Notes: a model not told the origin generated them from the letters alone. Positions 28,594 through 37,689 are shown, counted from the first letter of the stretch. The stretch: 64,000 nucleotides of DNA from Solibacteraceae bacterium (GCA_026984795.1 JALSRK010000053.1:62001-126000), one strand, 5' to 3'. Numbers and translations: made by a program.

Positions 28594-30216
28594 ATGTTAG
28601 CAATGATTGCACCGGTTGGACTGATTCTTGCGGATTCCTGGGTTGAGCGCCTTTCGCGAACGTTTCTTGATGATACTTTCGCCGGGATCCACCAGCTCCA
28701 GTGGTTCGACTATTCCATCCTCGTCCCTTACTTTGCCGCTCTTGCCATCCTCGGCCTCTATGGCCTCCACCGCTACCTCACCATTTACCGGTATTGGCGG
28801 TACCGCAAGAACCTCCCGGTGAAGCCGCCGGCGCGGTTTGCCGAGCTGCCGCGCGTGACCATCCAGCTCCCCATTTATAATGAGCGGTTCGTCGTCGGCC
28901 GCCTGATCGAAGCGGTCTCCCGGATCCGTTACCCGCGGGACCGGCTGCAGATCCAGGTGCTCGACGATTCCACCGATGAGACCCGCGTGATCGCCCGGCG
29001 ATTGGTCGCCGAATACCGGGCCCGGGGTCTGCCCATCGAGTACCGCCACCGCGCCAACCGCCGCGGCTTCAAAGCGGGAGCCCTTGAAGAAGGTCTTCGC
29101 GACGCCACCGGCGAACTGATCGCCGTCTTCGACGCCGATTTCATTCCGGATCCGGACTTCCTCGAAAAGACGGTGGATTACTTCACCGACCCCGAGGTAG
29201 GCCTGGTCCAGACCCGCTGGGCGTTTCTGAACCGGAACTACAACCTGCTCACCGAGGTCCAGGCCATCCTCCTCGACGGCCATTTCCTGCTCGAGCACGT
29301 GGCCCGATGCGGCTCCGGACTGTTCTTCAACTTCAACGGGACGGCGGGGATCCTGCGCCGGAAGATGATCGAGGAGGCCGGCGGCTGGCAGCACGATACC
29401 CTCACCGAGGACTGCGACCTCTCCTACCGGGCTCAACTAAAGGGTTGGAAGTTCCTCTACTTGCCCCATGTGGAGAGTCCTTCGGAGCTGCCGGTCGAGA
29501 CCTACGCCTTCCAGGTCCAGCAGGCCCGCTGGGCGAAGGGCCTCACCCAGGTGGCCCTCAAGCTGCTTCCGGCGATCTTCCGCTCGCCGATCCCCTGGCG
29601 GAACAAAGCGGAAGCCTTCTTCCACTTGACGCCGAACGTCAGCTACGTGCTGATGATTCTGGTCTCGCTGCTCGTCTATCCGGCCATGGTGGTGCGCTTC
29701 TACATGGGCTGGCAGGAGATGCTCGTGCTCGACGTGCCGGTCATGGCGGCGGCGTTCTTTTCGATCATCGCCTTTTACGTCTTTGCCGAGCACGAACACA
29801 ATCCGAAGGGCTGGAAGAGGTCGATCGTCCTCATGCCGATGGTGATCGCCGCCGGCATCGGGCTGACGCTGATCAACTCGAAAGCCGTGCTCGAAGCGGC
29901 TGCCGGATTTCAGACGGCTTTCGCCCGTACGGCGAAGTACGCCGTGGCGGGCGGCCGGCGGTTGACCCCCGCGATCCAGGTCTACCGCCGCCGGAGCGGG
30001 TGGCTGCCGTTCGTCGAGATCGCTTGCGGGATCGCCTTCCTGGTGATCGTCTATCTGGCCATCGACAGCTACAACTTCCTGGCCGTGCCCTTCCTGGCGC
30101 TGTTCGTGGCCGGCTACTTGTGGGCGGGCTTCTCGACGCTCATCGACGAGCTCCGGGCCCGCTTGCGTTGGGAGTTGGAGCAGAAGGCCCAGCCGGAGGT
30201 CGAAACGGCGCCCTAG
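28594..30216 (+). CDS. Membrane GT2 glycosyltransferase, cellulose-synthase-like
   Basis: Protein of 540 residues. One N-terminal membrane helix region (SILVPYFAALAILGLYGLHRYL) is followed by a cytosolic GT2 domain with VTIQLPIYNE, LDDSTDET, VFDADFIPD, TLTEDCDLSYR and VQQARWAKG, which together give the D, DxD, TED and Q(Q/R)xRW motifs of processive beta-glycosyltransferases. Four or more helices follow. The product could be a glucan or glucomannan; no PilZ domain or bcs accessory gene is nearby. ATG 28594 (or 28603) has no clear Shine-Dalgarno. Confidence 0.88.
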   Translation: MLAMIAPVGLILADSWVERLSRTFLDDTFAGIHQLQWFDYSILVPYFAALAILGLYGLHRYLTIYRYWRYRKNLPVKPPARFAELPRVTIQLPIYNERFVVGRLIEAVSRIRYPRDRLQIQVLDDSTDETRVIARRLVAEYRARGLPIEYRHRANRRGFKAGALEEGLRDATGELIAVFDADFIPDPDFLEKTVDYFTDPEVGLVQTRWAFLNRNYNLLTEVQAILLDGHFLLEHVARCGSGLFFNFNGTAGILRRKMIEEAGGWQHDTLTEDCDLSYRAQLKGWKFLYLPHVESPSELPVETYAFQVQQARWAKGLTQVALKLLPAIFRSPIPWRNKAEAFFHLTPNVSYVLMILVSLLVYPAMVVRFYMGWQEMLVLDVPVMAAAFFSIIAFYVFAEHEHNPKGWKRSIVLMPMVIAAGIGLTLINSKAVLEAAAGFQTAFARTAKYAVAGGRRLTPAIQVYRRRSGWLPFVEIACGIAFLVIVYLAIDSYNFLAVPFLALFVAGYLWAGFSTLIDELRARLRWELEQKAQPEVETAP

Positions 30217-30228
30217 CGGAACGGCGCC

Positions 30229-31440
30229 CTACGAGCTGCTTTCGGCTTGCAGTTCCTCCGCCACCGCCCGTCCCTCTCCCGCCCTGTCGATGGCGATCCG
30301 TGTGGCGACCGGCCCGATGATCTCGGAAATCGTCACCGCCGCCAGAATCACCGTGGTCACGTTGGGGGCCAATTCGGGGTAGCGCTTGTCGATCGCCAGC
30401 GTCAGCCCGATGGCCAGGCCTGCCTGGGCCATCAGCGCCAGCCCCAGGTAACGCTGGACGGTCTCGTTCAGGCCCGCCTTTTGCGCCCCAAGTTTGGCGC
30501 CTGCCAGTTTGCCGGCCGCCCGGGCGGCGACGTAGAGCAGGCCGGCGATGCCGAGCGACGTGACCAGCGAGAGGTCCAGGTCCGCCCCGGCGATGACGAA
30601 GAAGATCGCATAGAAGGGCGGATCTGTACGGCCGATCGTCATCAGGATCCGGCGCGTGTGCGCCGACAGGTTCGCCATCGTCGCCCCGACGGCCAGGCTG
30701 GCCACCAGCGTCGAGAGCTCCAGCACCATGGCCGCCCCGACGCAGAGCAGGACACACCCAGTGAAAAGGATCAGCACCTCGCCGTGGTCGGTGACTCGGG
30801 TCGCCCAGGCAGCCAGGAGCAGGCCCACCAGATACCCGAGCGCCACCGAGCCGAGCATCTGCCATACGAGCAGGTAGGTGGAGCGGTAGAGGGTGGAAAG
30901 CGCCTGGCCGCTGCCGGTCGCCAGGCTGAGGTCGATCACCGTGGCCGCAATGGCGAAAGCGGTCAGGCAGAACAGATTGTTTACGCCGATGACGCCCACC
31001 AGCGTATCCGTCATCGGGCCGGCTGCGTTCCGCTCCCGGATCACCATCAACGTCGATGCGGGTGCGGTGGCCATGGCAATGGCGCCCAGTAGTATCGCCA
31101 CCCGCCAATCCAGCCCCAGTAGGAGCATCGCCGCGCTCACCAGCGCCGCCGCCAGGATGCTCTCGGTGGCGGTGACCCTCAGCACCGCGGGTCCGGCGCC
31201 GCGGACGCGCCGCATCTCGAAGATGGAGCCGATGGAGAACAGGATCAGCCCGAGCGCCACCTCGCTGAAAATCTCCAGAGCGGCCAGGTTCTCGTGGCTT
31301 ACCCAGCCGAGGCCCGAAGGGCCGACGGCCACGCCGGCGAGGATGTAGCCGGTCACCTCCGGGATCCGCGCGAACTTCACCAGGTGCCCGGCGGCCAGGG
31401 CGAATAGAAGGATGAGGCCCAGCGACGAGAGTTCGTTCAT
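30229..31440 (-). CDS. Kef/NhaP-type cation:proton antiporter (CPA2)
   Basis: Protein of 403 residues with about 12 membrane helices. The opening GLILLFALAAGHLVKFARIPEVTGYILAG and LGLILFSIGSIFEM are typical of the Na+/H+ exchanger domain. I see no C-terminal TrkA-N domain, so this is the membrane part alone. Ion specificity cannot be told. The start ATG 31440 overlaps the stop of the upstream PDZ-protein gene (ATGA), so the two are translationally coupled. The gene ends 12 bp from the convergent glycosyltransferase. Confidence 0.88.
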   Translation of the reverse strand: MNELSSLGLILLFALAAGHLVKFARIPEVTGYILAGVAVGPSGLGWVSHENLAALEIFSEVALGLILFSIGSIFEMRRVRGAGPAVLRVTATESILAAALVSAAMLLLGLDWRVAILLGAIAMATAPASTLMVIRERNAAGPMTDTLVGVIGVNNLFCLTAFAIAATVIDLSLATGSGQALSTLYRSTYLLVWQMLGSVALGYLVGLLLAAWATRVTDHGEVLILFTGCVLLCVGAAMVLELSTLVASLAVGATMANLSAHTRRILMTIGRTDPPFYAIFFVIAGADLDLSLVTSLGIAGLLYVAARAAGKLAGAKLGAQKAGLNETVQRYLGLALMAQAGLAIGLTLAIDKRYPELAPNVTTVILAAVTISEIIGPVATRIAIDRAGEGRAVAEELQAESSS

Positions 31441-32699
31441 GGCCGCAGGAACACTCCGAACTTCCGCCGGCCGCGCTCCACCGCCACCCAGACGGGCTGC
31501 TCGCCCCCGGCGGCCAAGGCGCGGCTCGCGGCGCGCAGGCTGCGGGGCCGACGGCCTCCCACGGTCAGCAAACGGTCGCCCGGTCTGAGGCCGGCGCGGT
31601 CGGCCGGACTGCCCGGAACGATCTCCTCGATCGGCAAGCCCGTGCTGCGGGGCTCCAGGAGGATTCCGGGAGTTTTTGCGGCCAGCGTTGCCGGGTAGTC
31701 GTCTTCGCTCGCCGCCATCGTCAGGTGAACGCGAGCGCCCGCCCGTAGTACGGTCAATTCGTAAGTCGGGTAGGCCACCGGCAGGACCAGCCGGTTCAGA
31801 TCCTCCAGCGCCGCCACCGCCGCTCCGTCCAGTTCCTGGATGACGTCGCCTGGCAGCAGTCCGGCGGCGTCTCCGGGCCATCCGCCCCAGACCTCGATTA
31901 CCAGCAGGCCGGCGTCGGCGCCGAAGTAGCCGGCCGTTTCTTCGTTCAAAGGCTCGAGCCGGAGGCCGTAGTAGCGGAGCAGCCGGCCCGCCAGGCTGCG
32001 GGCGTCTTCGAGGACCCGGTCGATAGCCTCGGGCGTGAGCGCCTCGAACCGCCCGCCGCACCGGACCACGAGTCCCAGTAGATTGCCCTCCAGGTCGAAG
32101 ACCCCTCCGCCCGCCGTAGTCTCGTCCAGGGGGATGTTCGTCTCGACGACGTTGGCGGTGAAGTCCCCGCACTCGACCGCCACCACGCCCTGCAGCGTTC
32201 CCGGAGCGTACAGGTGCCCGCCGTCCCTTCTGGCTGCCACCTGGAGCACCCAGCTACCCTGCGGAAGCGAGCGGGCGGCGGCGCGAAAAACCGGCTCGTA
32301 ACCCGCTGCCGGCGGCAGCCGCATGGCGGAGACCGGGAAGTGAACCGAGACGACTTCCGGCGTCAGCCGGTGCGGGCCTGTCGTCAGCTCCGCCCGCAAC
32401 GGAGCGTTGGGGCCCCGGCTCACCAGCGTACCGTCCCCACTCCATACGACAGCGCTGGCTTCCAGCCCGCGCACCCACCGCACGGCCGGGATCACCTCTT
32501 TGGCCACTCGGGCGAAATAGAAGGTCAGGTCTTCGAGGTTCCGCCGCTGCGCCGCCAGTTGCAGGCGCAGCATCTCGGTCTGGGAAATCGTGACTTCCGG
32601 CGCCGGCGCCGGCTTGAACTTGCCGCCGACGATAAGAATCCCCCCGGCGATGACGCCGAGCAGCGCCACGTACCTGCGTTGCGGGGGACGGGAAGGCAT
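31437..32699 (-). CDS. HtrA/DegP-like PDZ protein without catalytic residues
   Basis: Protein of 420 residues: an N-terminal membrane anchor (YVALLGVIAGGILIVGG), a trypsin-like fold (~65-220) and two PDZ domains (~228-310 and ~335-415, with GWPGDAAGLLPGDVIQELDG and VPGSPADRAGLRPGDRLLTV). In active HtrA proteins the serine lies in GNSGGP; here the corresponding segment is TTAGGGV, with Ala196 in the Ser position. The segment that normally carries the catalytic His (LTNNHVV) reads VSRGPNA. Both are lost while the fold and PDZ domains are intact, so this is probably a periplasmic pseudoprotease scaffold. Overlaps the antiporter gene. Confidence 0.85.
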   Translation of the reverse strand: MPSRPPQRRYVALLGVIAGGILIVGGKFKPAPAPEVTISQTEMLRLQLAAQRRNLEDLTFYFARVAKEVIPAVRWVRGLEASAVVWSGDGTLVSRGPNAPLRAELTTGPHRLTPEVVSVHFPVSAMRLPPAAGYEPVFRAAARSLPQGSWVLQVAARRDGGHLYAPGTLQGVVAVECGDFTANVVETNIPLDETTAGGGVFDLEGNLLGLVVRCGGRFEALTPEAIDRVLEDARSLAGRLLRYYGLRLEPLNEETAGYFGADAGLLVIEVWGGWPGDAAGLLPGDVIQELDGAAVAALEDLNRLVLPVAYPTYELTVLRAGARVHLTMAASEDDYPATLAAKTPGILLEPRSTGLPIEEIVPGSPADRAGLRPGDRLLTVGGRRPRSLRAASRALAAGGEQPVWVAVERGRRKFGVFLRP

Positions 32700-32769
32700 C
32701 AGTCCGCCAACACTCTGAGCCAGTATCGCAAAACCGGACTCGTCCCACGCAGAGGACGTCCGGCCGCGT

Positions 32770-33723
32770 TCAGCTCCGTAGCGTCTCCACGATTTCCGCC
32801 GCTGCCTGGCGGGCCTCGTCGACCGCTCCCCGGGGGAAGCTGATCGCGCCCACCCGCGGGTGGCCGCCCCCGCCGTAGCGCTCGCAGATCTCCGCCAGGT
32901 TGTGTTTCAAAGGCTTCTTCGCCCAGGGGTTCGAGCCCACCGAGACCTTCGTCCGGAAGCTGGAATGCAGCACGGAAACGGTGTACAAGGAATCCGGAAA
33001 CAAGTAGTACGGAATGAACTTGCTATAGCTCTGCAGCGGTTCGTCCGTCAGGTCGAAATAGACTACTGTGCCGTCGAAGCGCGCCTTTCTCCGGATGATC
33101 TCGATCGACTCCACGTGCCGCTCGTAGAGAGGCTTGTAGATCTTCTGGAGCGACGGCTCGGCGATGATCTCTTCCAGCTTCCGGCGCCGCATCCAGCGGA
33201 TGATCTGCTGCACCGTCTCCGAGTCCTCCACGCCTTCGATGACCAGCACCAGCCTGGTGGCCGCGCTGCGGAGCTCGACCGCTTCCTCCGGGCTCACATA
33301 TTGGGCGCCGTCCACAATGTCGGCCCACCGCACCAGTTCATCCAGGTCCGGAGCCTCGAAACCAAACCGCTCCTTGGCCACGGTGGCGATGAACTTCGTG
33401 CAGGACTTGAACTCCGGATCCAGGAACTTCCGGCCTGAGCGGTCGCGCCGGAAATGCTCCTCGTCTTCTGGATTGAGGAAGGCGCTCTGATGGTGGTCGA
33501 ACCACCAGGTCAGTTTCGGGTTCGAGGAGTACTTGAAATCGACGATGGCATTGACGTCGCCGTCGAACAGCGAGTCCTCGAAGATCTGCGAAGCCTTGTG
33601 CGCCATCCCCGTGTAAAGGAACTCCGCCCCTGGATAGAACTTCGCTTCGACGAACCGCGTGAAGAACGCGGCGGAGGCGGCCCCGTCGAAGCAGTGGTCG
33701 TGGTAGAGGACTCTGACCCGCAT
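32770..33723 (-). CDS. DHH-family phosphoesterase
   Basis: Protein of 317 residues from ATG 33723. The metal-binding motifs are YHDHCFDGAASA near the N-terminus, VDFKYSSN and the signature WWFDHHQSAF. The C-terminal substrate-binding motif is GGGGHPRVGAISF (DHHA1-like). Members degrade short oligonucleotides, pAp or cyclic dinucleotides; the precise substrate is not evident. It is the most upstream gene of the leftward run, 70 bp before the PDZ gene, and is divergent from the 2-oxoacid oxidoreductase operon. Confidence 0.85.
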   Translation of the reverse strand: MRVRVLYHDHCFDGAASAAFFTRFVEAKFYPGAEFLYTGMAHKASQIFEDSLFDGDVNAIVDFKYSSNPKLTWWFDHHQSAFLNPEDEEHFRRDRSGRKFLDPEFKSCTKFIATVAKERFGFEAPDLDELVRWADIVDGAQYVSPEEAVELRSAATRLVLVIEGVEDSETVQQIIRWMRRRKLEEIIAEPSLQKIYKPLYERHVESIEIIRRKARFDGTVVYFDLTDEPLQSYSKFIPYYLFPDSLYTVSVLHSSFRTKVSVGSNPWAKKPLKHNLAEICERYGGGGHPRVGAISFPRGAVDEARQAAAEIVETLRS

Positions 33724-33836
33724 CAAACCCGAGAAGGATAAAACCCATTAGATTGCCTGAAACGGACTTGAAATGCAAGCCGAAAGTTTCGTGCGCGTCC
33801 CCGGGCTGGTCGCGCCGGTTCGAGATCCTGGCTGTT

Positions 33837-33865
33837 TTGCCAAACCAGACGATTTCGCATAGAAT
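33837..33865 (+). promoter_or_regulatory. Strong sigma70-type promoter for the 2-oxoacid oxidoreductase operon
   Basis: TTGCCA (33837-33842) and TAGAAT (33860-33865) are each one mismatch from consensus and have the optimal 17-bp spacer. The start point should be near 33872, which is the first base of a perfect 8-bp stem. This is among the clearest housekeeping promoters in the window and predicts a ~195-nt untranslated leader. Confidence 0.75.
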
Positions 33866-33871
33866 GAAGAC

Positions 33872-34066
33872 AGAAGCGCTGCTGGGAGCTGGGCAGTCAT
33901 AACTTTCTCATCACCGGCGCTTCTTCAAGCAGGCAGGAAACAGATCGGACCCGTGGCGCCGCTTCCGGGAAAGGCCCGCGGTAGCGGACGACGGCTGGAA
34001 TCATTCGTCTTTTTTCGTCAGTTCAGCCGGGCGCCAAACCCGCCCGGCTGGTAAGGAAGGACGGCC
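33872..34066 (+). ncRNA. Structured 5' leader of the oxidoreductase operon, class unknown
   Basis: The ~195-nt segment between the predicted start and the ATG holds at least three stems. AGAAGCGC (33872-33879) pairs perfectly with GCGCTTCT (33917-33924), closing a 37-nt domain with an inner CTGC/GCAG stem. CCGCT...AGCGG closes a second arm around 33960-33987. CAGCCGGGCG (34024-34033) and CGCCCGGCTG (34041-34050) form a perfect 10-bp hairpin that ends two bases before the AAGGAAGGA Shine-Dalgarno. A six-T run at 34010-34015 follows a weak 5-bp GACGA/TCGTC stem and could be an attenuator. It does not match the TPP, SAM, cobalamin, glycine or c-di-GMP riboswitch cores that I know. It could be a cis-regulator or an independent small RNA. 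Confidence 0.5.
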
Positions 34067-36097
34067 ATGGGAACGATCGTTACTGATACTCCGTCGAAGC
34101 CTCTGGACTTCGAAAACGGCGGCCGCGAGGAATACCCGTACCCGGGCATTCCGACGACCACCGACGGCGCGGGCAGCGTTGTCTGGGTTGAGACGCACGT
34201 CTCGCAAGGGGCCGGGGCCTACCCGATCACCTCTTCAACGACTATGGGCGGCGGCTTCCAGGCCGCCATCGCCAACGGCAAGCGGAACCTTTGGGGCGAG
34301 CCGCTCATGTTCATCGAGCCGGAGTCCGAGCACTCCTCGGCCACCGTCTGCGAGGGGTTCGCCCTGGCCGGCGGCCGCGTGACGAACTTCACCTCCGGGC
34401 AGGGGTTGATCCTCATGAAGGAGGTTCTCTACACGATCGCCGGCAAGCGCCTGCCGGTGGTCTTCCACATCGGGGCCCGGGCCCTGACCTCGCACTCGCT
34501 GAACGTCCACGCCGGGCACGACGACGTCGTTGGAGTGGCCGACTGCGGCTGGGGCGTCCTCTACGCCCGCAACGCCCAGGAGGCCGGCGACCTGGCGCTC
34601 ATCGCCCGCCGGGCCGCCGAGGACTCCGAAACGCCGTTCCTCAACGTCCAGGACGGCTTTCTCACCACCCACACCATCGAGAACGTCCGGCTGCCGGAGC
34701 CCGAGCTGATGAAGCGCTTCGTCGGCGCGCCGTCGGAGCGGCTCCGCAACTTGATGGACCCGGCGGCGCCGCTGATGACCGGCGTGGTGCAGAACCAGGA
34801 CTCCTACATGAAGGGAAAGATCGCCCAGCGCGCCTACTATGACCGCGTGCTGCCGTGCATCGAGGCGGCCATGGCGGAGTTCCAGGCGTTGACCGGCCGC
34901 CGCTACGGCCTCGTGATGCCCTACCGGCTCGAGGACGCCGAGTACGCCATCGTCGGCTCCGGCTGCATGATGGAAACCGCCGAGGCCGCCGTCGATTGGA
35001 TCCGGGAGAACATGGGCGTCCGGGTGGGTCTGCTGCACATCACCTGCTTCCGGCCCTGGCCCTCCCGGCAGATCGTCGAGGCGCTGCGGCACGTCAAGGC
35101 GATCTCGGTCATCGAGCGCCTGGACATCCCGCTCCAGCAGTCCAATCCCCAGCTCTGCGAGCTGAAGGCCTCCTTCGCCGACGCCATGGCCGGCACGCCG
35201 GGCTACCCGGAGGTGGAGCGCATGCCGCGCTTCTACGGTGGATCGGCCGGGCTGGGCAGCCGCGACATCCGGCCGGGCGACTTCATCGCCGTGGTCGAGA
35301 ACATGCTGAGCGAGGAGCCGAAGCACTACTTCAGCCTGAACATCAGGCACGAAACGGCGCTCGAGGCCCGGGTGAACCCCGACGTCCGTTCGCCGGGCTC
35401 GTTCTCCATGCGGGGCCACTCGGTGGGCGGCTACGGTTCGGTGACCACCAACAAGGTGATCGCCACCATCGCCGGCGAGGTCTTCGGCCTCGACGTCCAG
35501 GCCTACCCCAAGTACGGCTCCGAAAAGAAGGGGCTGCCGACGACTTATTATTTGACCGTCGCCAGGGAGCACATCCGGACCCACTGCGAGCTGGCCCATG
35601 TCGAGTTCATCGCCTTGAACGACGTCAACGCCTTCAACCTCGGCGACGTGCTCAAAGGGCTTTCGCATGGTGGCACGGTCTTTACCCAGAGCCACCTCAC
35701 GGAGCCGGCCGAGATCTGGGATTCGGTCCCGGCCTGGGCCCGGCAGCGCCTGCGGGACAAGGACGCCCGGTTCTTCGCCCTGGACATGGTGTCGATCGCC
35801 CGCCAGTGCTCGAGCCGGGCCGACCTGCAGCAACGGATGCAGGGCATCGTGCTGCTCGGCGTTTTTCTGCGGGTCACGCCCTTCCGGGAGCGGTCCGGCA
35901 TCGGCGAGGACGAGCTGTTCGCCGGCGTCGAGAAGTCGCTGCGCAAGTACTTCGGCTCCCGCGGCGAACAGGTGGTCCAGGACAATCTCCGCGCCGTGCG
36001 GCGCGGGTTTTCCGAGGTGATCGAAGTGCCTCGGGAGGTGATGTTCTCCAACGCGGAGGCCGACCAGGCCGCCGCCGATCTGAGGGTGGTGCAATGA
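34067..36097 (+). CDS. 2-oxoacid:ferredoxin oxidoreductase, fused alpha and gamma subunits
   Basis: Protein of 676 residues. The N-terminal ~400 residues form the POR alpha domain (GAGAYPITSSTTMGGGFQAA, then SEHSSATVCEGFALAGGRV and FTSGQGLILMKEVLY). Residues ~440-640 form the gamma domain (MRGHSVGGYGSVTTNKVIAT, KYGSEKKGLPTTYYL, HVEFIALNDVNAF). With the beta subunit it would decarboxylate pyruvate or another 2-oxoacid to the acyl-CoA and reduce ferredoxin, or run in reverse for CO2 fixation. The Shine-Dalgarno AAGGAAGGA precedes the ATG. Its stop overlaps the beta gene start (ATGA). Unlike NifJ, the beta part is a separate polypeptide. Confidence 0.9.
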   Translation: MGTIVTDTPSKPLDFENGGREEYPYPGIPTTTDGAGSVVWVETHVSQGAGAYPITSSTTMGGGFQAAIANGKRNLWGEPLMFIEPESEHSSATVCEGFALAGGRVTNFTSGQGLILMKEVLYTIAGKRLPVVFHIGARALTSHSLNVHAGHDDVVGVADCGWGVLYARNAQEAGDLALIARRAAEDSETPFLNVQDGFLTTHTIENVRLPEPELMKRFVGAPSERLRNLMDPAAPLMTGVVQNQDSYMKGKIAQRAYYDRVLPCIEAAMAEFQALTGRRYGLVMPYRLEDAEYAIVGSGCMMETAEAAVDWIRENMGVRVGLLHITCFRPWPSRQIVEALRHVKAISVIERLDIPLQQSNPQLCELKASFADAMAGTPGYPEVERMPRFYGGSAGLGSRDIRPGDFIAVVENMLSEEPKHYFSLNIRHETALEARVNPDVRSPGSFSMRGHSVGGYGSVTTNKVIATIAGEVFGLDVQAYPKYGSEKKGLPTTYYLTVAREHIRTHCELAHVEFIALNDVNAFNLGDVLKGLSHGGTVFTQSHLTEPAEIWDSVPAWARQRLRDKDARFFALDMVSIARQCSSRADLQQRMQGIVLLGVFLRVTPFRERSGIGEDELFAGVEKSLRKYFGSRGEQVVQDNLRAVRRGFSEVIEVPREVMFSNAEADQAAADLRVVQ

Positions 36098-37689
36098 GCA
36101 GTTCCACGCCGGCCGACATCACGGCCAAACACCAAGATATCCGGCTTCGCATCGTCGATCCGGAAGACTTCAACGAGCGCGTCGTCGGCGCCTACAACCG
36201 GGGCGTCGGCGAGCACGAGTTGGAGGCCGACGTCTACACGGCCCGCAGCGTCATCCCGGCGGGAACGGGCGCCCTGCGCGATTTCAGCTATATCGCCCCG
36301 GAGATCCCCGAGTTCCTGCCGGAGAAGTGCGTCGGGTGCATGGAGTGCGTCACCCAGTGCCCGGACACGGCGATCCTGGCCAAGGTGGCCGAGCCGGAGA
36401 CTCTCCAGCAGAAGCTGTCCACGCTCGAAAACGGCGAACTGCGCCAGTCGCTGGCCGGGCAGTGGGTGGAGACCAACAAGTACTGGAGCGTGCTCGAGCG
36501 CAAGGGCGTCGGCGGCGGCAAGTTCGGCATCTTCATCGACCCGACCAAGTGCAAGGGCTGCGCCGAGTGCGTCGAGGCCTGCGGCGACCACGCGGCCCTG
36601 AAAATGGTCCGCAAGAACCGGGAGAAGCTCGAGTGGTACCGCCAAGCCTTCCAGTTCTTCAAGCGGATGCCGGAGACGCCCAAGAAGTTCATCAACGAGC
36701 GGGCGCTGGCCGACATGATGCTCGCCGAGCGGTCGCTGCTCTACGTCGGCGGGGCCGGCTCTTGCATGGGCTGCGGCGAGGCCACGGCGCTGCGGATGAT
36801 GCTGGCGGCCACGGGCTTCGTCCACGGCCCCGAGAACATCGGCATCGTCGCCGCCACCGGTTGCAACACGGTCTACGGCTCGACTTATCCCTACAACCCG
36901 TTCCGGGTGCCGTGGACCAACTCGCTATTTGAAAACGCCCCAGCCGACGCCATGGGCATTCGCGCCCGCTGGAACCAGATGGGCTGGCGGCACAAGCGCC
37001 TCTGGGTGCTGGGCGGCGACGGGGCGATGCTGGACATCGGCTTCCAGTCGCTTTCCCGCATGCTCGCCTCGGGCATGGACATCAAGGTGCTCGTTCTCGA
37101 CACCCAGGTCTACTCGAACACCGGCGGGCAGGCCTCGACCAGCTCCTTCCACGGCCAGAATGCCAAGATGGCCTTCCACGGCAAGGACATCCACGGCAAG
37201 AGCGAGTTCCGCAAGGAGCTGGCCAATATCTGCATGATGCACCGCAACGTCTACGTCGCCCAGACCACGCCGGCCCACATCAACCATTTCTACAAGGCCG
37301 TTATGGAGGCCAACGAATTCCCCGGTCCGGCCATCGTCAACTGCTTCACCACCTGCCAGCCGGAGCACGGCGTGGCCGACGATATGGCCGAGCACCAGGC
37401 CAAACTGGCTTGCAACTCCCGCGCCTTCCCGATCTTCATCTACGACCCGCGCAAGGGCGATCGGATGAAGGACCGGATCAGCCTCACCGGCAATCCGGCG
37501 GTCAAGGACGACTGGTACAAGCATCCGAAAACCGGCGAGCAGATCGACTTCATCTACTTCGCCCGGACCGAGGGCCGCTTTGCCAAGCACTTCGACAAGG
37601 ACGGCAACCCCTCGCCCGAGCTGCTGGCGGCCCAGCAGGAGCGGCTGGAGAACTGGCGCCTGCTGCAGGAGCTCGCCGGGCTCCGCTGA
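36094..37689 (+). CDS. 2-oxoacid:ferredoxin oxidoreductase, beta subunit with 2x[4Fe-4S] ferredoxin domain
   Basis: Protein of 531 residues. The N-terminal ~170 residues hold a ferredoxin domain with CVGCMECVTQCP (Cys79/82/85/89) and CKGCAECVEACG (Cys153/156/159/163), separated by a ~60-residue insertion. The TPP domain starts with the proximal-cluster motif CMGCGEA (Cys224, Cys227), then NTVYGSTYPYNP and the TPP-Mg motif GDGAMLDIG with TQVYSNTGGQAS. The order (delta-like ferredoxin fused to beta) matches one of the known POR architectures. Requires thiamine diphosphate and is normally oxygen-sensitive. Confidence 0.92.
   Translation: MSSSTPADITAKHQDIRLRIVDPEDFNERVVGAYNRGVGEHELEADVYTARSVIPAGTGALRDFSYIAPEIPEFLPEKCVGCMECVTQCPDTAILAKVAEPETLQQKLSTLENGELRQSLAGQWVETNKYWSVLERKGVGGGKFGIFIDPTKCKGCAECVEACGDHAALKMVRKNREKLEWYRQAFQFFKRMPETPKKFINERALADMMLAERSLLYVGGAGSCMGCGEATALRMMLAATGFVHGPENIGIVAATGCNTVYGSTYPYNPFRVPWTNSLFENAPADAMGIRARWNQMGWRHKRLWVLGGDGAMLDIGFQSLSRMLASGMDIKVLVLDTQVYSNTGGQASTSSFHGQNAKMAFHGKDIHGKSEFRKELANICMMHRNVYVAQTTPAHINHFYKAVMEANEFPGPAIVNCFTTCQPEHGVADDMAEHQAKLACNSRAFPIFIYDPRKGDRMKDRISLTGNPAVKDDWYKHPKTGEQIDFIYFARTEGRFAKHFDKDGNPSPELLAAQQERLENWRLLQELAGLR

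Noticed and set aside
34010-34015. Six-T run as a proven intrinsic terminator
   Set aside because: The stem before it is only 5 bp with a 13-nt loop, too weak to claim termination; mentioned only as part of the leader.
34235-36094. 619-codon minus-strand frame
   Set aside because: Antisense to the oxidoreductase alpha/gamma gene, with no motifs.
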